A DNA stretch of 64,000 nt from assembly GCA_006969905.1 (NCBI GenBank), contig CP030887.1, forward strand, positions 310,001 through 374,000, in the 5' to 3' direction. The notes beneath the pieces were generated by a model. The model saw only the letters and a list, made by a program, of their open reading frames with translations, searched no databases and was not told where the DNA came from. The stretch's first letter is position 1. Each line of letters begins with the position of its first letter. The stretch comes from Balneolaceae bacterium. Lineage in GTDB: Bacteria > Bacteroidota > Rhodothermia > Balneolales > Balneolaceae. The translations under genes and the position numbers were made by a program. Of the stretch, positions 7,881-16,738 are shown one piece after another.

Positions 7881-9431
7881 TTATAAAGGAAGATTATCAT
7901 GCTTTTTCTTAGGCACGGTGTCCACCTTATGCTGGCAAAATTCGAATGCCTTGATCAGCTTTTCACGGGTTTCTGAAGGCAGGATTACATCATCAATATA
8001 ACCACGGGCTGCCGCTCTGTAAGGATGCGCAAACTCTTCGGTATATTCCGCTTCCAATTCCAACTGCTTTGCTTCGGGATCTTCTGCTTTTCCAATTTCT
8101 TTGCGGAAAATGATTTCTACAGCTCCCTTCGTCCCCATCACTGCAATTTCAGCTGTTGGCCAGGCCACGTTATAGTCTGCACGGATATGCTTCGAGTTCA
8201 TCACATCATACGCACCGCCATAAGCTTTACGGGTAATCACAGTCATTTTTGGTACCGTAGCTTCGCAAAATGCATACAATAGTTTTGCACCATGCTTTAT
8301 AATGCCACCCCATTCCTGGTCGGTTCCCGGAAGGAATCCCGGAACGTCTTCAAATACAACCAAAGGAATATTGAAAGCATCACAGAAGCGAACAAACCGG
8401 GCTCCTTTTAAAGAAGAACGGATTCCCAACACACCCGCTAACTGTAGTGGCTGATTGGCAACAATACCTACGCTTCTTCCACCTAAGCGGGCAAAGCCTA
8501 CAATAATATTTTCCGCATATTCTTTTTGAACCTCGAAGAATGAATCCTTATCAACAATCCCTTCAATCACATCATGCATATCATACGGCTTGTTGGGATT
8601 GAGCGGAACCAGGTTCTCAAGAGCTGCCGCTTTTGAAGCATCCGGTTCTTTAGACTCGATCATAGGCACTTTTTCCTCACAGTTCTGAGGGATGTAGCTC
8701 ATTAACTTTCGGATTTCCTGTAAGCAAACGGCATCATTTGCGGTAGAAAAATGTGCCACACCTGATTTTGAGTTGTGTGTCATTGAACCGCCCAGTTCTT
8801 CTGAAGTAACCTCTTCGTGCGTTACCGTTTTTACCACGTTAGGGCCTGTAACAAACATATAACTGGTATTTTCTACCATAAAGATAAAATCGGTAAGCGC
8901 CGGGCTGTAAACTGCCCCCCCGGCACATGGACCCATAATTGCTGAAATCTGGGGCACCACACCAGAAGCCATACTGTTTCGCCAGAATACTTCAGCATAT
9001 CCACCTAGTGAAGAAACCCCTTCCTGGATACGTGCTCCTCCCGAATCATTCAACCCAATTACAGGAATACCATTTTTCATAGCCATGTCCATAATCTTGC
9101 ACATCTTCTCAGCATGTGCTTCAGATAATGATCCTCCAAAAACAGTAAAATCCTGGCTAAAAACATATACAGGTCTTCCATTAATGGTACCGTAGCCGGT
9201 TACAATACCATCACCTAGAAACTTTTGCTTGTCAAGCCCGAAATTGGTGCTTCTGTGAGTCACAAAGGCATCAATTTCTTCAAAACTTCCTTTATCGAGC
9301 AAAAGATCTATCCGTTCACGGGCTGTCAGCTTTCCTTTTTCATGCTGTTTCTCAATTCGAGCTTCGCCTCCGCCTTTTAATGATTCTTCTCTTAGTTTGA
9401 GTAGTCGTTCAATTTTTGGGTTTGATTCCAT
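7881..9431 (-). CDS. Acyl-CoA (propionyl-CoA) carboxylase, carboxyltransferase beta subunit
   Basis: The 516-aa protein contains both crotonase-fold halves of a biotin-dependent carboxyltransferase. Motifs include the N-terminal [65 protein letters not shown], and in the C-half [16 protein letters not shown] and [15 protein letters not shown]. It transfers the carboxyl group from carboxybiotin to an acyl-CoA, most like propionyl-CoA carboxylase beta (length about 510-530). The biotin carboxylase/BCCP partner is not in this window. It lies 12 bp downstream of the acidic protein gene on the same strand, so the two are probably cotranscribed. Confidence 0.92.
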   Translation of the reverse strand: MESNPKIERLLKLREESLKGGGEARIEKQHEKGKLTARERIDLLLDKGSFEEIDAFVTHRSTNFGLDKQKFLGDGIVTGYGTINGRPVYVFSQDFTVFGGSLSEAHAEKMCKIMDMAMKNGIPVIGLNDSGGARIQEGVSSLGGYAEVFWRNSMASGVVPQISAIMGPCAGGAVYSPALTDFIFMVENTSYMFVTGPNVVKTVTHEEVTSEELGGSMTHNSKSGVAHFSTANDAVCLQEIRKLMSYIPQNCEEKVPMIESKEPDASKAAALENLVPLNPNKPYDMHDVIEGIVDKDSFFEVQKEYAENIIVGFARLGGRSVGIVANQPLQLAGVLGIRSSLKGARFVRFCDAFNIPLVVFEDVPGFLPGTDQEWGGIIKHGAKLLYAFCEATVPKMTVITRKAYGGAYDVMNSKHIRADYNVAWPTAEIAVMGTKGAVEIIFRKEIGKAEDPEAKQLELEAEYTEEFAHPYRAAARGYIDDVILPSETREKLIKAFEFCQHKVDTVPKKKHDNLPL

Positions 9432-9443
9432 TGTGTTTGTTTC

Positions 9444-11168
9444 CTATTTGTGCTCTTTAAAGTAATTCTGAAGGTAGTCCATAAACTCTACGGCTACCTC
9501 CGAAAAAATATCTGTGTTGTAACTGCCGAAAACCTTCTTCTGAAGATATTCGGTAGCTTCATCCCAATTATTCAGTTCTTCTATTTCCCTGATAGCCTTT
9601 TTATAGCTTTTCCGTGATCCCGAAAAAATACCTTCTGCAAAATCTGCAGAATGTTCATCCAGGTATGCTTCCAGGCTTACATGAGCCTGCTCTTCGGCTT
9701 CTTCTTCAATTAAATCTTCTCCAAGAGATTCAGCTATGGTTTCAGCCGGTGCTTCTTCCTCATGTTCCGGGCTTTGTTTACGGCTGCCCATCATTACAGC
9801 CATTTGCTCTTCGCTTAAAAACTGCTTCCACATTGGATCTGGTTCATCTTCAGAGCTTTGTGCATCTTCTTCTGGTTGATCTGGGTCTTGAGTGATTTCA
9901 CCGTCTACATCACCGGATTGCTCATCAACCAATTCATCCATATCAATAACCTGGTCGTCTGTTTCTTCAGGTTCGGTTTCTTCAGGTTCTTCTTCATCTT
10001 CAGGCTCTCCCATCACACTATCAAAAGAGTCTTTCGCCTGATCCAGGATGCTTGATAAATTTGACCGGAACTCGAGTATATCTTCGTCATCCACATCTTT
10101 CTGAAGCTGAATATCTGAAGTTATTTCCTCCTGATCAGGAGTTACAAATAATGCATTCAGGGATTCTTTCTCAGTTTCGGGCTTTGTCTTATCAATATTG
10201 CTTATTAGATCCTCAACCTCAGAGTCGGTAATTTCATCATCCTTCTTAAACTTATGAGCCAAAGCCTCCGGTTTGTCTCCTTCTTCAGATTCGTAATCAC
10301 CAAAGAAGCTGTCCAGTAAACTTTCTTCTTTTTCCTCAATAGTTTGTTCTTCTTTGGGTACCTCATCTTTCTTAGAAGCGCCTTTCTTTGCTTCTAAGTT
10401 TTTATCAATAATCTCCTGGTCAGATTCATCCCCAACCAGATCTCCCGTACCTTCACTGGCTAAAAAGGCAATAAACCCTCTCCGGTTCAGTGGCTCTTCC
10501 AAAGTACTGAACAAACGTGCAGCCCTGTGAAGCCCCTTGTCCTCAAAAAAGGTCACAAACATTTCAGGTTGTACCTTTCCGCCAAACATGATGAAAAGCA
10601 TCTCTAATTTGTGTGCCCAGTCATCTGCCGTATAGTTAGCAACCAGTTTTTCGTCCAGGTCATGGATGAGTTCTTTGCACCGCTCTTTCGTGATCTCGGT
10701 AAGACCCCTCTTTTTCATGTAAAGCGGAATGGCTGCGCCAATGTGCTTATAGATGGTAAGTTTTGAACAACGGCGGTTGATTTCATCAAAAGAAAGAACT
10801 TCAAAATTGCGGAACAGGTAATCTGCCATTTTTTGCCGGGGTTCGAGCAACACCTCTACTACCTCTTCCACAACAATATTCAGCGTATCATACAGATAAT
10901 CTTTGGGTACATGCGAACTGCTGAAAACACACTCTACATAATCCCGCCACGCATGTTTAACAAGTTCATTGTCCATAGAGGCCCAGATTGACTCGGGCTT
11001 GTGAATTTCTGCCCGTAAAAGATCTTCTGTGATAAGGCGGATTCTCTCCACGATAAAAGAGGGGATACCTGCTTTTAACAGCTCTTTTGGAGTATAAGTC
11101 GGCAGGTCTTCCTTAATGAGGCCGCTTAGATGATCTGTAATTTGATCGACAATATTTTGCATCTGCAC
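9444..11168 (-). CDS. Large acidic protein of unknown function
   Basis: I do not recognise this 574-residue protein. Residues 1-240 are a soluble, mainly helical domain (IVDQITDHLSGLIKEDLP..., with KHIGAAIPLYMKKRGL and CKELIHDLDEKL). Residues 240-500 are low-complexity and very rich in Glu/Asp (for example EEPEETEPEETDDQ), likely disordered. A short helical C-terminal domain (about 500-574) follows. There is no signal peptide or membrane helix. A second ATG two codons in is an alternative start. It precedes the carboxylase gene by 12 bp, which suggests a link to that enzyme or simple cotranscription. Confidence 0.75.
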   Translation of the reverse strand: MQMQNIVDQITDHLSGLIKEDLPTYTPKELLKAGIPSFIVERIRLITEDLLRAEIHKPESIWASMDNELVKHAWRDYVECVFSSSHVPKDYLYDTLNIVVEEVVEVLLEPRQKMADYLFRNFEVLSFDEINRRCSKLTIYKHIGAAIPLYMKKRGLTEITKERCKELIHDLDEKLVANYTADDWAHKLEMLFIMFGGKVQPEMFVTFFEDKGLHRAARLFSTLEEPLNRRGFIAFLASEGTGDLVGDESDQEIIDKNLEAKKGASKKDEVPKEEQTIEEKEESLLDSFFGDYESEEGDKPEALAHKFKKDDEITDSEVEDLISNIDKTKPETEKESLNALFVTPDQEEITSDIQLQKDVDDEDILEFRSNLSSILDQAKDSFDSVMGEPEDEEEPEETEPEETDDQVIDMDELVDEQSGDVDGEITQDPDQPEEDAQSSEDEPDPMWKQFLSEEQMAVMMGSRKQSPEHEEEAPAETIAESLGEDLIEEEAEEQAHVSLEAYLDEHSADFAEGIFSGSRKSYKKAIREIEELNNWDEATEYLQKKVFGSYNTDIFSEVAVEFMDYLQNYFKEHK

Positions 11169-11304
11169 CTTAGATTCTGCCTTTGAAAATAAAGCCTGTA
11201 TGGTCGCTTTACAACTTGAAAAGCATTTCCTTTAAGTTATTTTTCTATTGTGAAGAACTGCTGAATTTTTCTCAATCTTTTCGATTTTACTGTTAAATTC
11301 GTTC

Positions 11305-11925
11305 ATGATTTCCTTAAAGGTTCAGCAGCTTACAAAAAAGTATAACCGGAACACTGTTTTTGATGAAGTATCCTTTATTCATCAACAAGGAATCCTGGGG
11401 ATTTCCGGCTCAAACGGCAGCGGAAAGTCAACATTATTGAAATGCCTGGCTTACCTGGCAAGGCCAAATTCAGGAAGTGTTGTATGGTTTCACGACAATT
11501 CTGCCATCAGCAAAGAAGAAATCAAAAGTACTATTGGTTATGCTGCTCCCTATATCAACCTGTATGATGAGATGACTGTGCTTGAGAACCTCAAGTTTAT
11601 AGGTGAACTAAGCCACGCCAGTCCTGATGACTCTTTTTATAATGAACTGCTCACACAAACAGATATTCATGCTTTTAGAAACCGGATTTTCAAGTCGCTC
11701 TCAACCGGCCAGCAACAACGGGTGAAATTAGCTTCCTCGCTGGTTCGAAAACCAAAAATCCTTTTCTGGGATGAGCCGGGCTCAAACCTGGATGAAAAAG
11801 GACATGCTTTGGTAAAACAAATTGTAAGCAATGAAAGCAAAAAAGGTACTCTCGTTATTTTAGCTTCCAATGATTCCAAAGAGATTGAACTTTGTGATAA
11901 TGTTGTGAAGTTGGGTAATGGTTGA
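11305..11925 (+). CDS. ABC transporter ATP-binding protein
   Basis: This 206-aa protein is a single ABC nucleotide-binding domain. Walker A is GISGSNGSGKSTLLK, the signature is LSTGQQQRVKLASSL (a degenerate LSGGQ), Walker B is KILFWDEPGSN, and the switch region is ILASND in place of the usual His loop. Its small size and signature resemble CcmA-like heme exporter ATPases. No permease gene lies next to it, so partner and substrate are unknown. It is divergent from the acidic protein gene, sharing a 136-bp promoter region. Confidence 0.85.
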   Translation: MISLKVQQLTKKYNRNTVFDEVSFIHQQGILGISGSNGSGKSTLLKCLAYLARPNSGSVVWFHDNSAISKEEIKSTIGYAAPYINLYDEMTVLENLKFIGELSHASPDDSFYNELLTQTDIHAFRNRIFKSLSTGQQQRVKLASSLVRKPKILFWDEPGSNLDEKGHALVKQIVSNESKKGTLVILASNDSKEIELCDNVVKLGNG

Positions 11926-11926
11926 T

Positions 11927-11968
11927 GGTTATTGGTTATTGGTTATTGGTTATTGGTTATTGGTTATT
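11927..11968. repeat. Six perfect tandem copies of GGTTATT
   Basis: The heptamer GGTTATT is repeated six times without a mismatch, starting 2 bp after the stop of the ABC ATPase gene and ending 63 bp before the aminopeptidase start. A unit of seven lies outside any gene and could vary in number by slippage. Confidence 0.9.
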
Positions 11969-12031
11969 CGATTAAGATGAGGTTTTCTTACATTCAGAAA
12001 TCAACATTTACCAATTAAAAAATCTTCTAAA

Positions 12032-13132
12032 GTGATTTCACAGAACGACCAGGATTTAGCAGCACTTATACTTGAACACAGCACCCAGCTGCAAAAGGGT
12101 GAAAATGTAATGGTTCAACTCATCGGACTAAACGGGATAAGCCTGCTCAGGGCTCTGGTTGAGCAGATCAGGGAAAAAGAGGCGCATCCCTTTGTGCAGA
12201 TTGAGGATACTGAAATTCAACGCTTACTGGTTCAAAACGGAGATGAAGATTTTTGGAAAAACCAGGCTTCTGTAGATCAACTCCCGCTTATGAAGCAGAT
12301 GGATGTTTTTATTGGTATACGTGCATCTGAAAATATTTATGAGAACTCAAAAGCGTCCAAAGAGGCAAACAAAGCTTATTCAGAGCATTTTTTGAAGCCT
12401 GTTCATTTTGATGAGCGCGTAAACAATACCAAGTGGTGTATTATGCGGTATCCATCCCCATCATTTGCGATGAATGCCAAACTGCCTACCCGTGAATTCA
12501 CCAAATTCTATTATGATGCATGCCTGGTGGATTATGCCAAACTGAAAAAGGCGATGGAGCCTTTGGAAGCCCGCCTTCGAAAAACCGATATGATCCATTT
12601 AAAAGGAGAAGGAACAGACATCAGTTTTTCAGTAAAAGGACAAAACTGGATCCCCTGTTTTGGCTCACATAATATCCCGGATGGAGAGATTTTCACTTCT
12701 CCTGTCCTGGATTCAGTTAATGGTCATATTACCTATGCCCCATCTGTGTACCAGGGAAAACCTTTTGAGTTTGTGAAACTGATTGTAGAAAACGGAGTGG
12801 TTGTTGATTTTGATTCCTCTAATAATGAAGCCCTGAAAGATATTTTGGATACTGATGAAGGTGCACGGCGATTCGGAGAATTTAGTTTTGGAACCAACCC
12901 GGTGATCGAAAGCCCGATGTACGATATTTTGTTTGATGAAAAAATCTATGGTTCCAATCATCTCACCCTGGGCAAAGACTATGAGATTGCCCCCAACGGA
13001 AACTCAAGTAATATTCACTGGGATCTGGTTTGTATTGGTGCCGATGTATACCTGGATGGTGAACTGGTTCGTAAGGGTCGTGAGTTTGTAGTAAATGATT
13101 TGAAAGGTTTGAATCCCGAGAATTTGAGATAA
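12032..13132 (+). CDS. M29 family aminopeptidase
   Basis: The 366-aa protein belongs to the M29 (AmpS/aminopeptidase T) metallopeptidases, cytosolic enzymes that remove N-terminal residues using two metal ions. Recognisable features are the N-terminal GENVMVQL, the GTDISFSVKGQNW strand, the CFGSHNIPDGEIFTSPVLDSVNG-type segment with metal-binding Glu, EGARRFGEFSFGTNP, and the C-terminal HWDLVCIG. The start is GTG at 12032; no strong ribosome binding site is seen. Length is slightly under the usual 400-410. It stands alone between the heptamer repeat and a hairpin repeat unit. Confidence 0.88.
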   Translation: MISQNDQDLAALILEHSTQLQKGENVMVQLIGLNGISLLRALVEQIREKEAHPFVQIEDTEIQRLLVQNGDEDFWKNQASVDQLPLMKQMDVFIGIRASENIYENSKASKEANKAYSEHFLKPVHFDERVNNTKWCIMRYPSPSFAMNAKLPTREFTKFYYDACLVDYAKLKKAMEPLEARLRKTDMIHLKGEGTDISFSVKGQNWIPCFGSHNIPDGEIFTSPVLDSVNGHITYAPSVYQGKPFEFVKLIVENGVVVDFDSSNNEALKDILDTDEGARRFGEFSFGTNPVIESPMYDILFDEKIYGSNHLTLGKDYEIAPNGNSSNIHWDLVCIGADVYLDGELVRKGREFVVNDLKGLNPENLR

Positions 13133-13147
13133 CTTTTTGACACACAG

Positions 13148-13215
13148 GTCATTCCCACAAAGGTGGGAATCCGGATCGTATTAAGATATTAGATCTCTGC
13201 CATCGCAGAGATGAC
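13148..13215. repeat. Two-hairpin repeat unit bounded by GTCAT/ATGAC
   Basis: The unit begins GTCATTCC and ends AGATGAC, so it has short inverted ends. Inside are two perfect hairpins: ATTCCCAC/GTGGGAAT (13151-13158 and 13163-13170) and ATCTCTGC/GCAGAGAT (13193-13200 and 13205-13212). It fills the space between the aminopeptidase and the LuxR gene and has the build of a small palindromic dispersed element. Confidence 0.65.
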
Positions 13216-13237
13216 TTAAATGCTTTAAATTCTGTAG

Positions 13238-13654
13238 ATGAAAAAAACCATTCTTATATATGGCCTCGCTTTAGCTGTACTGGTTTTTCTATTAGAGTAT
13301 TTTGAGTACTGGTATTTTATGCGTGAGCTCTCAATAGAGTTTTTTATAGTTTTTATTGCTTTCCTTTTTACCGGTTTGGGGCTTTGGGTCGGGCGAAAAC
13401 TAACCTCACCTAAGCAAACTGCCCCGGCTTTTGAGAAAAACCTGAAAGCCCTGGATTATCTTGGCATTAGTGAGCGGGAGCTTGAAGTATTGGTACTTGT
13501 TTCCGAGGGGCTCTCCAATAAAGAAATAGCTTCCCGGTTGTTCGTTTCCATAAATACAGTAAAAACCCATCTGTCAAAACTGTATGAAAAGCTGGAAGTG
13601 AACCGCCGGACCCAGGCGGTGGAAAAGGCAAAATCGCTGAAATTGATTAGATAA
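13238..13654 (+). CDS. Membrane-anchored LuxR-type transcriptional regulator
   Basis: The 138-aa protein has two N-terminal membrane helices (about 4-20 and 33-53), a short linker and a complete LuxR/GerE helix-turn-helix domain (about 74-135): LGISERELEVLVLVSEGLSN, KEIASRLFVSINTVKTHLSKLYEKL. No receiver or ligand-binding domain is present. Anchoring a DNA-binding domain to the membrane through a small two-helix module suggests it senses a membrane or partner signal. The DUF4199 membrane protein downstream is a plausible partner; the pairing of these families recurs in Bacteroidota as far as I recall. Confidence 0.88.
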   Translation: MKKTILIYGLALAVLVFLLEYFEYWYFMRELSIEFFIVFIAFLFTGLGLWVGRKLTSPKQTAPAFEKNLKALDYLGISERELEVLVLVSEGLSNKEIASRLFVSINTVKTHLSKLYEKLEVNRRTQAVEKAKSLKLIR

Positions 13655-13734
13655 GAAATATTCTTTTTGGTTATCCCGATAGCCGTTAGATCAGGAGAAA
13701 TGGTCTCTGGTTTTTACATCGGGATTGCTTCGTT

Positions 13735-13752
13735 GTCCCGAATTCTCGGGAC
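13735..13752. repeat. GTCCCGA..TCGGGAC palindrome
   Basis: GTCCCGA and TCGGGAC pair perfectly around the loop ATTC. It lies in the 241-bp gap between the LuxR regulator and the DUF4199 gene, in a GC-richer patch (CATCGGGATTGCTTCGTTG, then the palindrome, then CTCCTCGCAAATGAA) that looks like another dispersed repeat. Confidence 0.45.
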
Positions 13753-13895
13753 TCCTCGCAAATGAACCCTATTCCCTTTTAAAAAACTCGCCTTTTGGTA
13801 TGATTTTCACAAAATCATACTTTTGGGTGACTGTTTTATCCTAGCTAATCCTTTTCTTTGCAACGGATTAAACCAAAACCAATTTCAGATTTGTT

Positions 13896-14453
13896 ATGAA
13901 AAAGATCATTCTTGTATATGGCTCAATTACAGGTGCTGTTATTATCAGTAGTATGACCCTTGGAATATACGCAGCACAATCCGGTGGGAGTTCATTCTTT
14001 GCATCAAAAGCACTTGGATACTCCATTATGCTTATTGGTTTTTCTATGATCTTTGTGGCAACCAAAAAATACAGGGATGAGGAACTGGGAGGCATTATTA
14101 AATTCAAAACAGCTCTCAAAGTAGGTTTGGGAATTTCCCTGATGGCGGGAATCGTGTATGTGATAGTATGGGAGATTAACCTTTACCTTACCGATTATGC
14201 GTTTATTGGTGAATACACTAACTCTATTATAGAAAAAGCGAGGGAATCGGGGGCAACAGCTGAAGAATTGCAGGCTACCATTGATCGAATGAATCAAATG
14301 ACGGAACAGTATGAAAAAGTTTGGTATCGCCTTCCCATTACATTTACTGAAATTTTTCCCGTAGGATTACTGGTATCCCTGGTAAGTGCAGCCTTATTTA
14401 AAAACCCAGATTTTCTGGCTTCAAAATCTTCTGAAAACTCAACTCCTGTATAG
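13896..14453 (+). CDS. DUF4199 family membrane protein
   Basis: The 185-residue protein has four predicted membrane helices (about 5-27, 35-53, 72-97 and 146-166). The arrangement, with a long charged loop between helices 3 and 4 (EYTNSIIEKARESGATAEEL), fits DUF4199, a Bacteroidota membrane family of unknown role. It follows the LuxR-type regulator on the same strand, but a 241-bp gap with a palindrome separates them, so separate promoters are likely. It precedes the SRPBCC gene by 10 bp. Confidence 0.8.
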   Translation: MKKIILVYGSITGAVIISSMTLGIYAAQSGGSSFFASKALGYSIMLIGFSMIFVATKKYRDEELGGIIKFKTALKVGLGISLMAGIVYVIVWEINLYLTDYAFIGEYTNSIIEKARESGATAEELQATIDRMNQMTEQYEKVWYRLPITFTEIFPVGLLVSLVSAALFKNPDFLASKSSENSTPV

Positions 14454-14463
14454 GTTTTAACTG

Positions 14464-14910
14464 ATGAATTATTTAGCAAGTGTAGAAATCGATCTCCCTA
14501 TTAATGTAGTAGTTTCTCTTTTCAAAGATCCGGAAAACTATCGCTACTGGATGGAAGGGTTACTTTCCTTAGAATTAAAAAAAGGAGTAACCGGCGAAGT
14601 TGGTGCTGAAACCCTTTATAGGTTTAAAATGGGTAAAAGAGAAATGGAAATGATGGAAACGGTAGAGGTAAGTGACCTTCCTGACGAATATGCAGTTAGT
14701 TATAATGCCAAGGGTGTTTCGAATACAGTAATAAGTAAGTTTTCAGAACTTGATGGCGGACGAACACTTCTTACTACAGAAAATAAATTTCGCTTTACAG
14801 GCTTCATGAGAGTTATTGCATTTCTAATGCCCGGATCTTTTAAAAAGCAAAGTCAAAAGTATCTAAACGATTTTAAAGACTTCGCCGAAAAAAATAAACT
14901 CAATTCGTAG
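14464..14910 (+). CDS. SRPBCC (START-like) family protein
   Basis: The 148-aa protein has the helix-grip SRPBCC fold pattern: N-terminal strand EIDLPINVVVSLFKDPENYRY, a W-M-x-G-L turn, strands with ETLYRFKMGKREMEMMETV, and the long C-terminal helix GSFKKQSQKYLNDFKDFAEK. The family binds hydrophobic ligands in a central cavity; the ligand here cannot be told. It is the first of a run of small soluble proteins, 10 bp from its neighbours on both sides, which suggests one transcript. Confidence 0.8.
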   Translation: MNYLASVEIDLPINVVVSLFKDPENYRYWMEGLLSLELKKGVTGEVGAETLYRFKMGKREMEMMETVEVSDLPDEYAVSYNAKGVSNTVISKFSELDGGRTLLTTENKFRFTGFMRVIAFLMPGSFKKQSQKYLNDFKDFAEKNKLNS

Positions 14911-14920
14911 CAAAATAATC

Positions 14921-15376
14921 ATGACAAGCGAAGCATCAACACCGGAAGAATATATTGCAGAATTGCCTGAAGAACGAGTTCCTGCAATGCAAAAACTGCG
15001 AAAAACAATTAAAGAAAACCTGCCAAAAGGTTTTATGGAAACGATGAACTATGGAATGATTGGATTTGTAGTTCCTCACTCAATCTATCCTGGTGGTTAC
15101 CATTGCACACCGGAACTCCCTTTACCCTTTATAAATATTGCCTCACAAAAAAATTTCATAGCACTATACCATTCAGGCATATACGCCAACGAAGAACTAT
15201 TGAACTGGTTTGTAGGCGAATATCCAAATCACGTAAAAACTAAACTGGATATGGGCAAGAGTTGCATACGATTTAAAAAACCAGATCAAATCCCTTATGA
15301 GCTAATTGCCGAACTTGCACGAAAAATGACTGTTCAGCAATGGGTTGAGATTTATGAAAAAGCAATAAAAAGATAA
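14921..15376 (+). CDS. DUF1801 (YdhG/YjbR-like) protein
   Basis: This 151-aa protein shows the DUF1801 signature: TPEEYIAELPEERVPAMQKL at the N-terminus, GFMETMNYGMIGFVVP in the middle, then NFIALYHSGIYA and the MGKSCIRFKKPDQIP segment near the C-terminus. The fold is related to frataxin/YjbR; function is unsettled. It lies 10 bp after the SRPBCC gene and 4 bp before the AraC regulator, so it is almost surely cotranscribed. Confidence 0.88.
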   Translation: MTSEASTPEEYIAELPEERVPAMQKLRKTIKENLPKGFMETMNYGMIGFVVPHSIYPGGYHCTPELPLPFINIASQKNFIALYHSGIYANEELLNWFVGEYPNHVKTKLDMGKSCIRFKKPDQIPYELIAELARKMTVQQWVEIYEKAIKR

Positions 15377-15380
15377 TTAA

Positions 15381-16196
15381 ATGCTTTACGATCGTATTTC
15401 ATCCCCAATGTCCCTTTCCAGCCTTATTGATTGTTATTGGGTTGTGGAAAGCAACGATCCTACTATATCCCGGCAAAAGATTATCCCTGATGGGTTTGCT
15501 GAAATAATCTTTCACTATGGCGATCCTTATCGAATCAATATTTCCGGAAAATGGGAAACTCAATCAAAAGCCTTGCTTGCAGGTCAAATCCGGAATCACT
15601 TTCTACTTGAAAACACGGGACTGTCAGGAATGATTGGTATCAAGTTGAAGCCTTATGCACTGGCTGAGATTTTCTTCCTTGAAATGTCGGAGTTCACCGA
15701 TAAAGTGGCAGACCTCATGTCGGTTCTCAGAGAAGAATTTGAAACAATCTACCCGGATATGATCTCTGATGCTCCCTATAAATCCAAAATTGAAAAACTC
15801 AATAGCTTTTTTGAAGCCTATCTTCCTTCTATTTCCAAATCTGATAAAATTGAGCAAGCTATCCGGTTAATCCTTGAAGAGAAAGCTGCTTTAACCATTT
15901 CTGAAATAGCTGAAGCCATTAACATAAGTGAGCGGCAGTTGGAGCGCTTATTCAAACGCTATATCGGCCTCTCCCCCAAGTTTTATTGCCGTATTATCCG
16001 TTTCAATCACATTTTCGAACTCGTCCAAAAAGAAGAAAAAGAATGGGGGAAACTGGCTCAGCTTACCGGGTTCTATGATCAATCCCATTTTATAAAAAAT
16101 TTTAAAGAATTTACCGGAGAGGACCCCTCAAAGTACTTTTTCAACGAAAAGAACATGGCGAATTTTTTCCTTAAAAAAGAACAAGAGGTTCAGTGA
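15381..16196 (+). CDS. AraC family transcriptional regulator
   Basis: The 271-aa regulator has an N-terminal cupin-like sensing domain (IDCYWVVES, then KIIPDGFAEIIFHYGDPY and GIKLKPYALAEIF, the DUF6597 pattern) and a C-terminal double helix-turn-helix (about 165-260): LTISEIAEAINISERQLERL, FKRYIGLSPKFYCRIIRF, then LAQLTGFYDQSHFIKNFKEF. The GFYDQSHFIKNFKEFTGEDPSKY element is the classic AraC second HTH. It sits within the accessory run of small proteins and is the likely regulator of that run. Confidence 0.93.
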   Translation: MLYDRISSPMSLSSLIDCYWVVESNDPTISRQKIIPDGFAEIIFHYGDPYRINISGKWETQSKALLAGQIRNHFLLENTGLSGMIGIKLKPYALAEIFFLEMSEFTDKVADLMSVLREEFETIYPDMISDAPYKSKIEKLNSFFEAYLPSISKSDKIEQAIRLILEEKAALTISEIAEAINISERQLERLFKRYIGLSPKFYCRIIRFNHIFELVQKEEKEWGKLAQLTGFYDQSHFIKNFKEFTGEDPSKYFFNEKNMANFFLKKEQEVQ

Positions 16197-16269
16197 TGTC
16201 GGCTTTTTACTATACAGCTTGCCAATCAGTGCCTAGTTTCAAATTCACTTTTAAACTAATTGTTGAATT

Positions 16270-16737
16270 ATGAAACTTAAATACACTCTGATCACTCTTT
16301 TTTTAGCCCTTATGGGTTCTGGCGTTATGGCTCAAACTCCTAACCCGGAATTGCCGGAACTTTCCTGGCTTTCCGGATACTGGACTTCTTCGGAAAATGG
16401 AAACACCGTGGAAGAACTTTGGACGCATGGTAGCGGCTACATGATGCTTGGGCTTCATAGGGATGTTTATGCCAATGGCCGCTCATCTTTTGAATTCATT
16501 CGAATTATGAGAACCCGGGAAGGAATTGTCTATGTAGCCAATCCAAATGGAGCTCCCGGTACAACGTTTACAATGAAAGAAGTCTCCGGGCAAAAAGTAG
16601 TTTTCGAAAACCTTGAGCACGACTTCCCGCAACGCATTATTTATTCCAGGGCCGGAGATGAACTGACTGCGCGGATTGAAGATAAGTCAGGAGAAAAAGG
16701 AATGGAATGGACCTGGACTAAAACTAAACTTGAATAA
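16270..16737 (+). CDS. Exported DUF6265 family protein
   Basis: The 155-aa product begins with a clear signal peptide (LKYTLITLFLALMGSGVMAQ). The mature part has the DUF6265 pattern: LSWLSGYWTSSENGNTVEEL, GYMMLGLHRDV, FEFIRIMRTREGIVYVANPN, and the FENLEHDFPQRIIY motif. This is a lipocalin-like beta-barrel family of unknown function. It ends 1 bp before the start of the lipocalin-like/VOC fusion gene, so the two exported proteins are made together. Confidence 0.85.
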   Translation: MKLKYTLITLFLALMGSGVMAQTPNPELPELSWLSGYWTSSENGNTVEELWTHGSGYMMLGLHRDVYANGRSSFEFIRIMRTREGIVYVANPNGAPGTTFTMKEVSGQKVVFENLEHDFPQRIIYSRAGDELTARIEDKSGEKGMEWTWTKTKLE

Positions 16738-16738
16738 C

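Noticed and set aside
11927-11968. Possible CRISPR-type repeat
   Set aside because: The units are seven bases with no spacers, so this is a simple tandem repeat.
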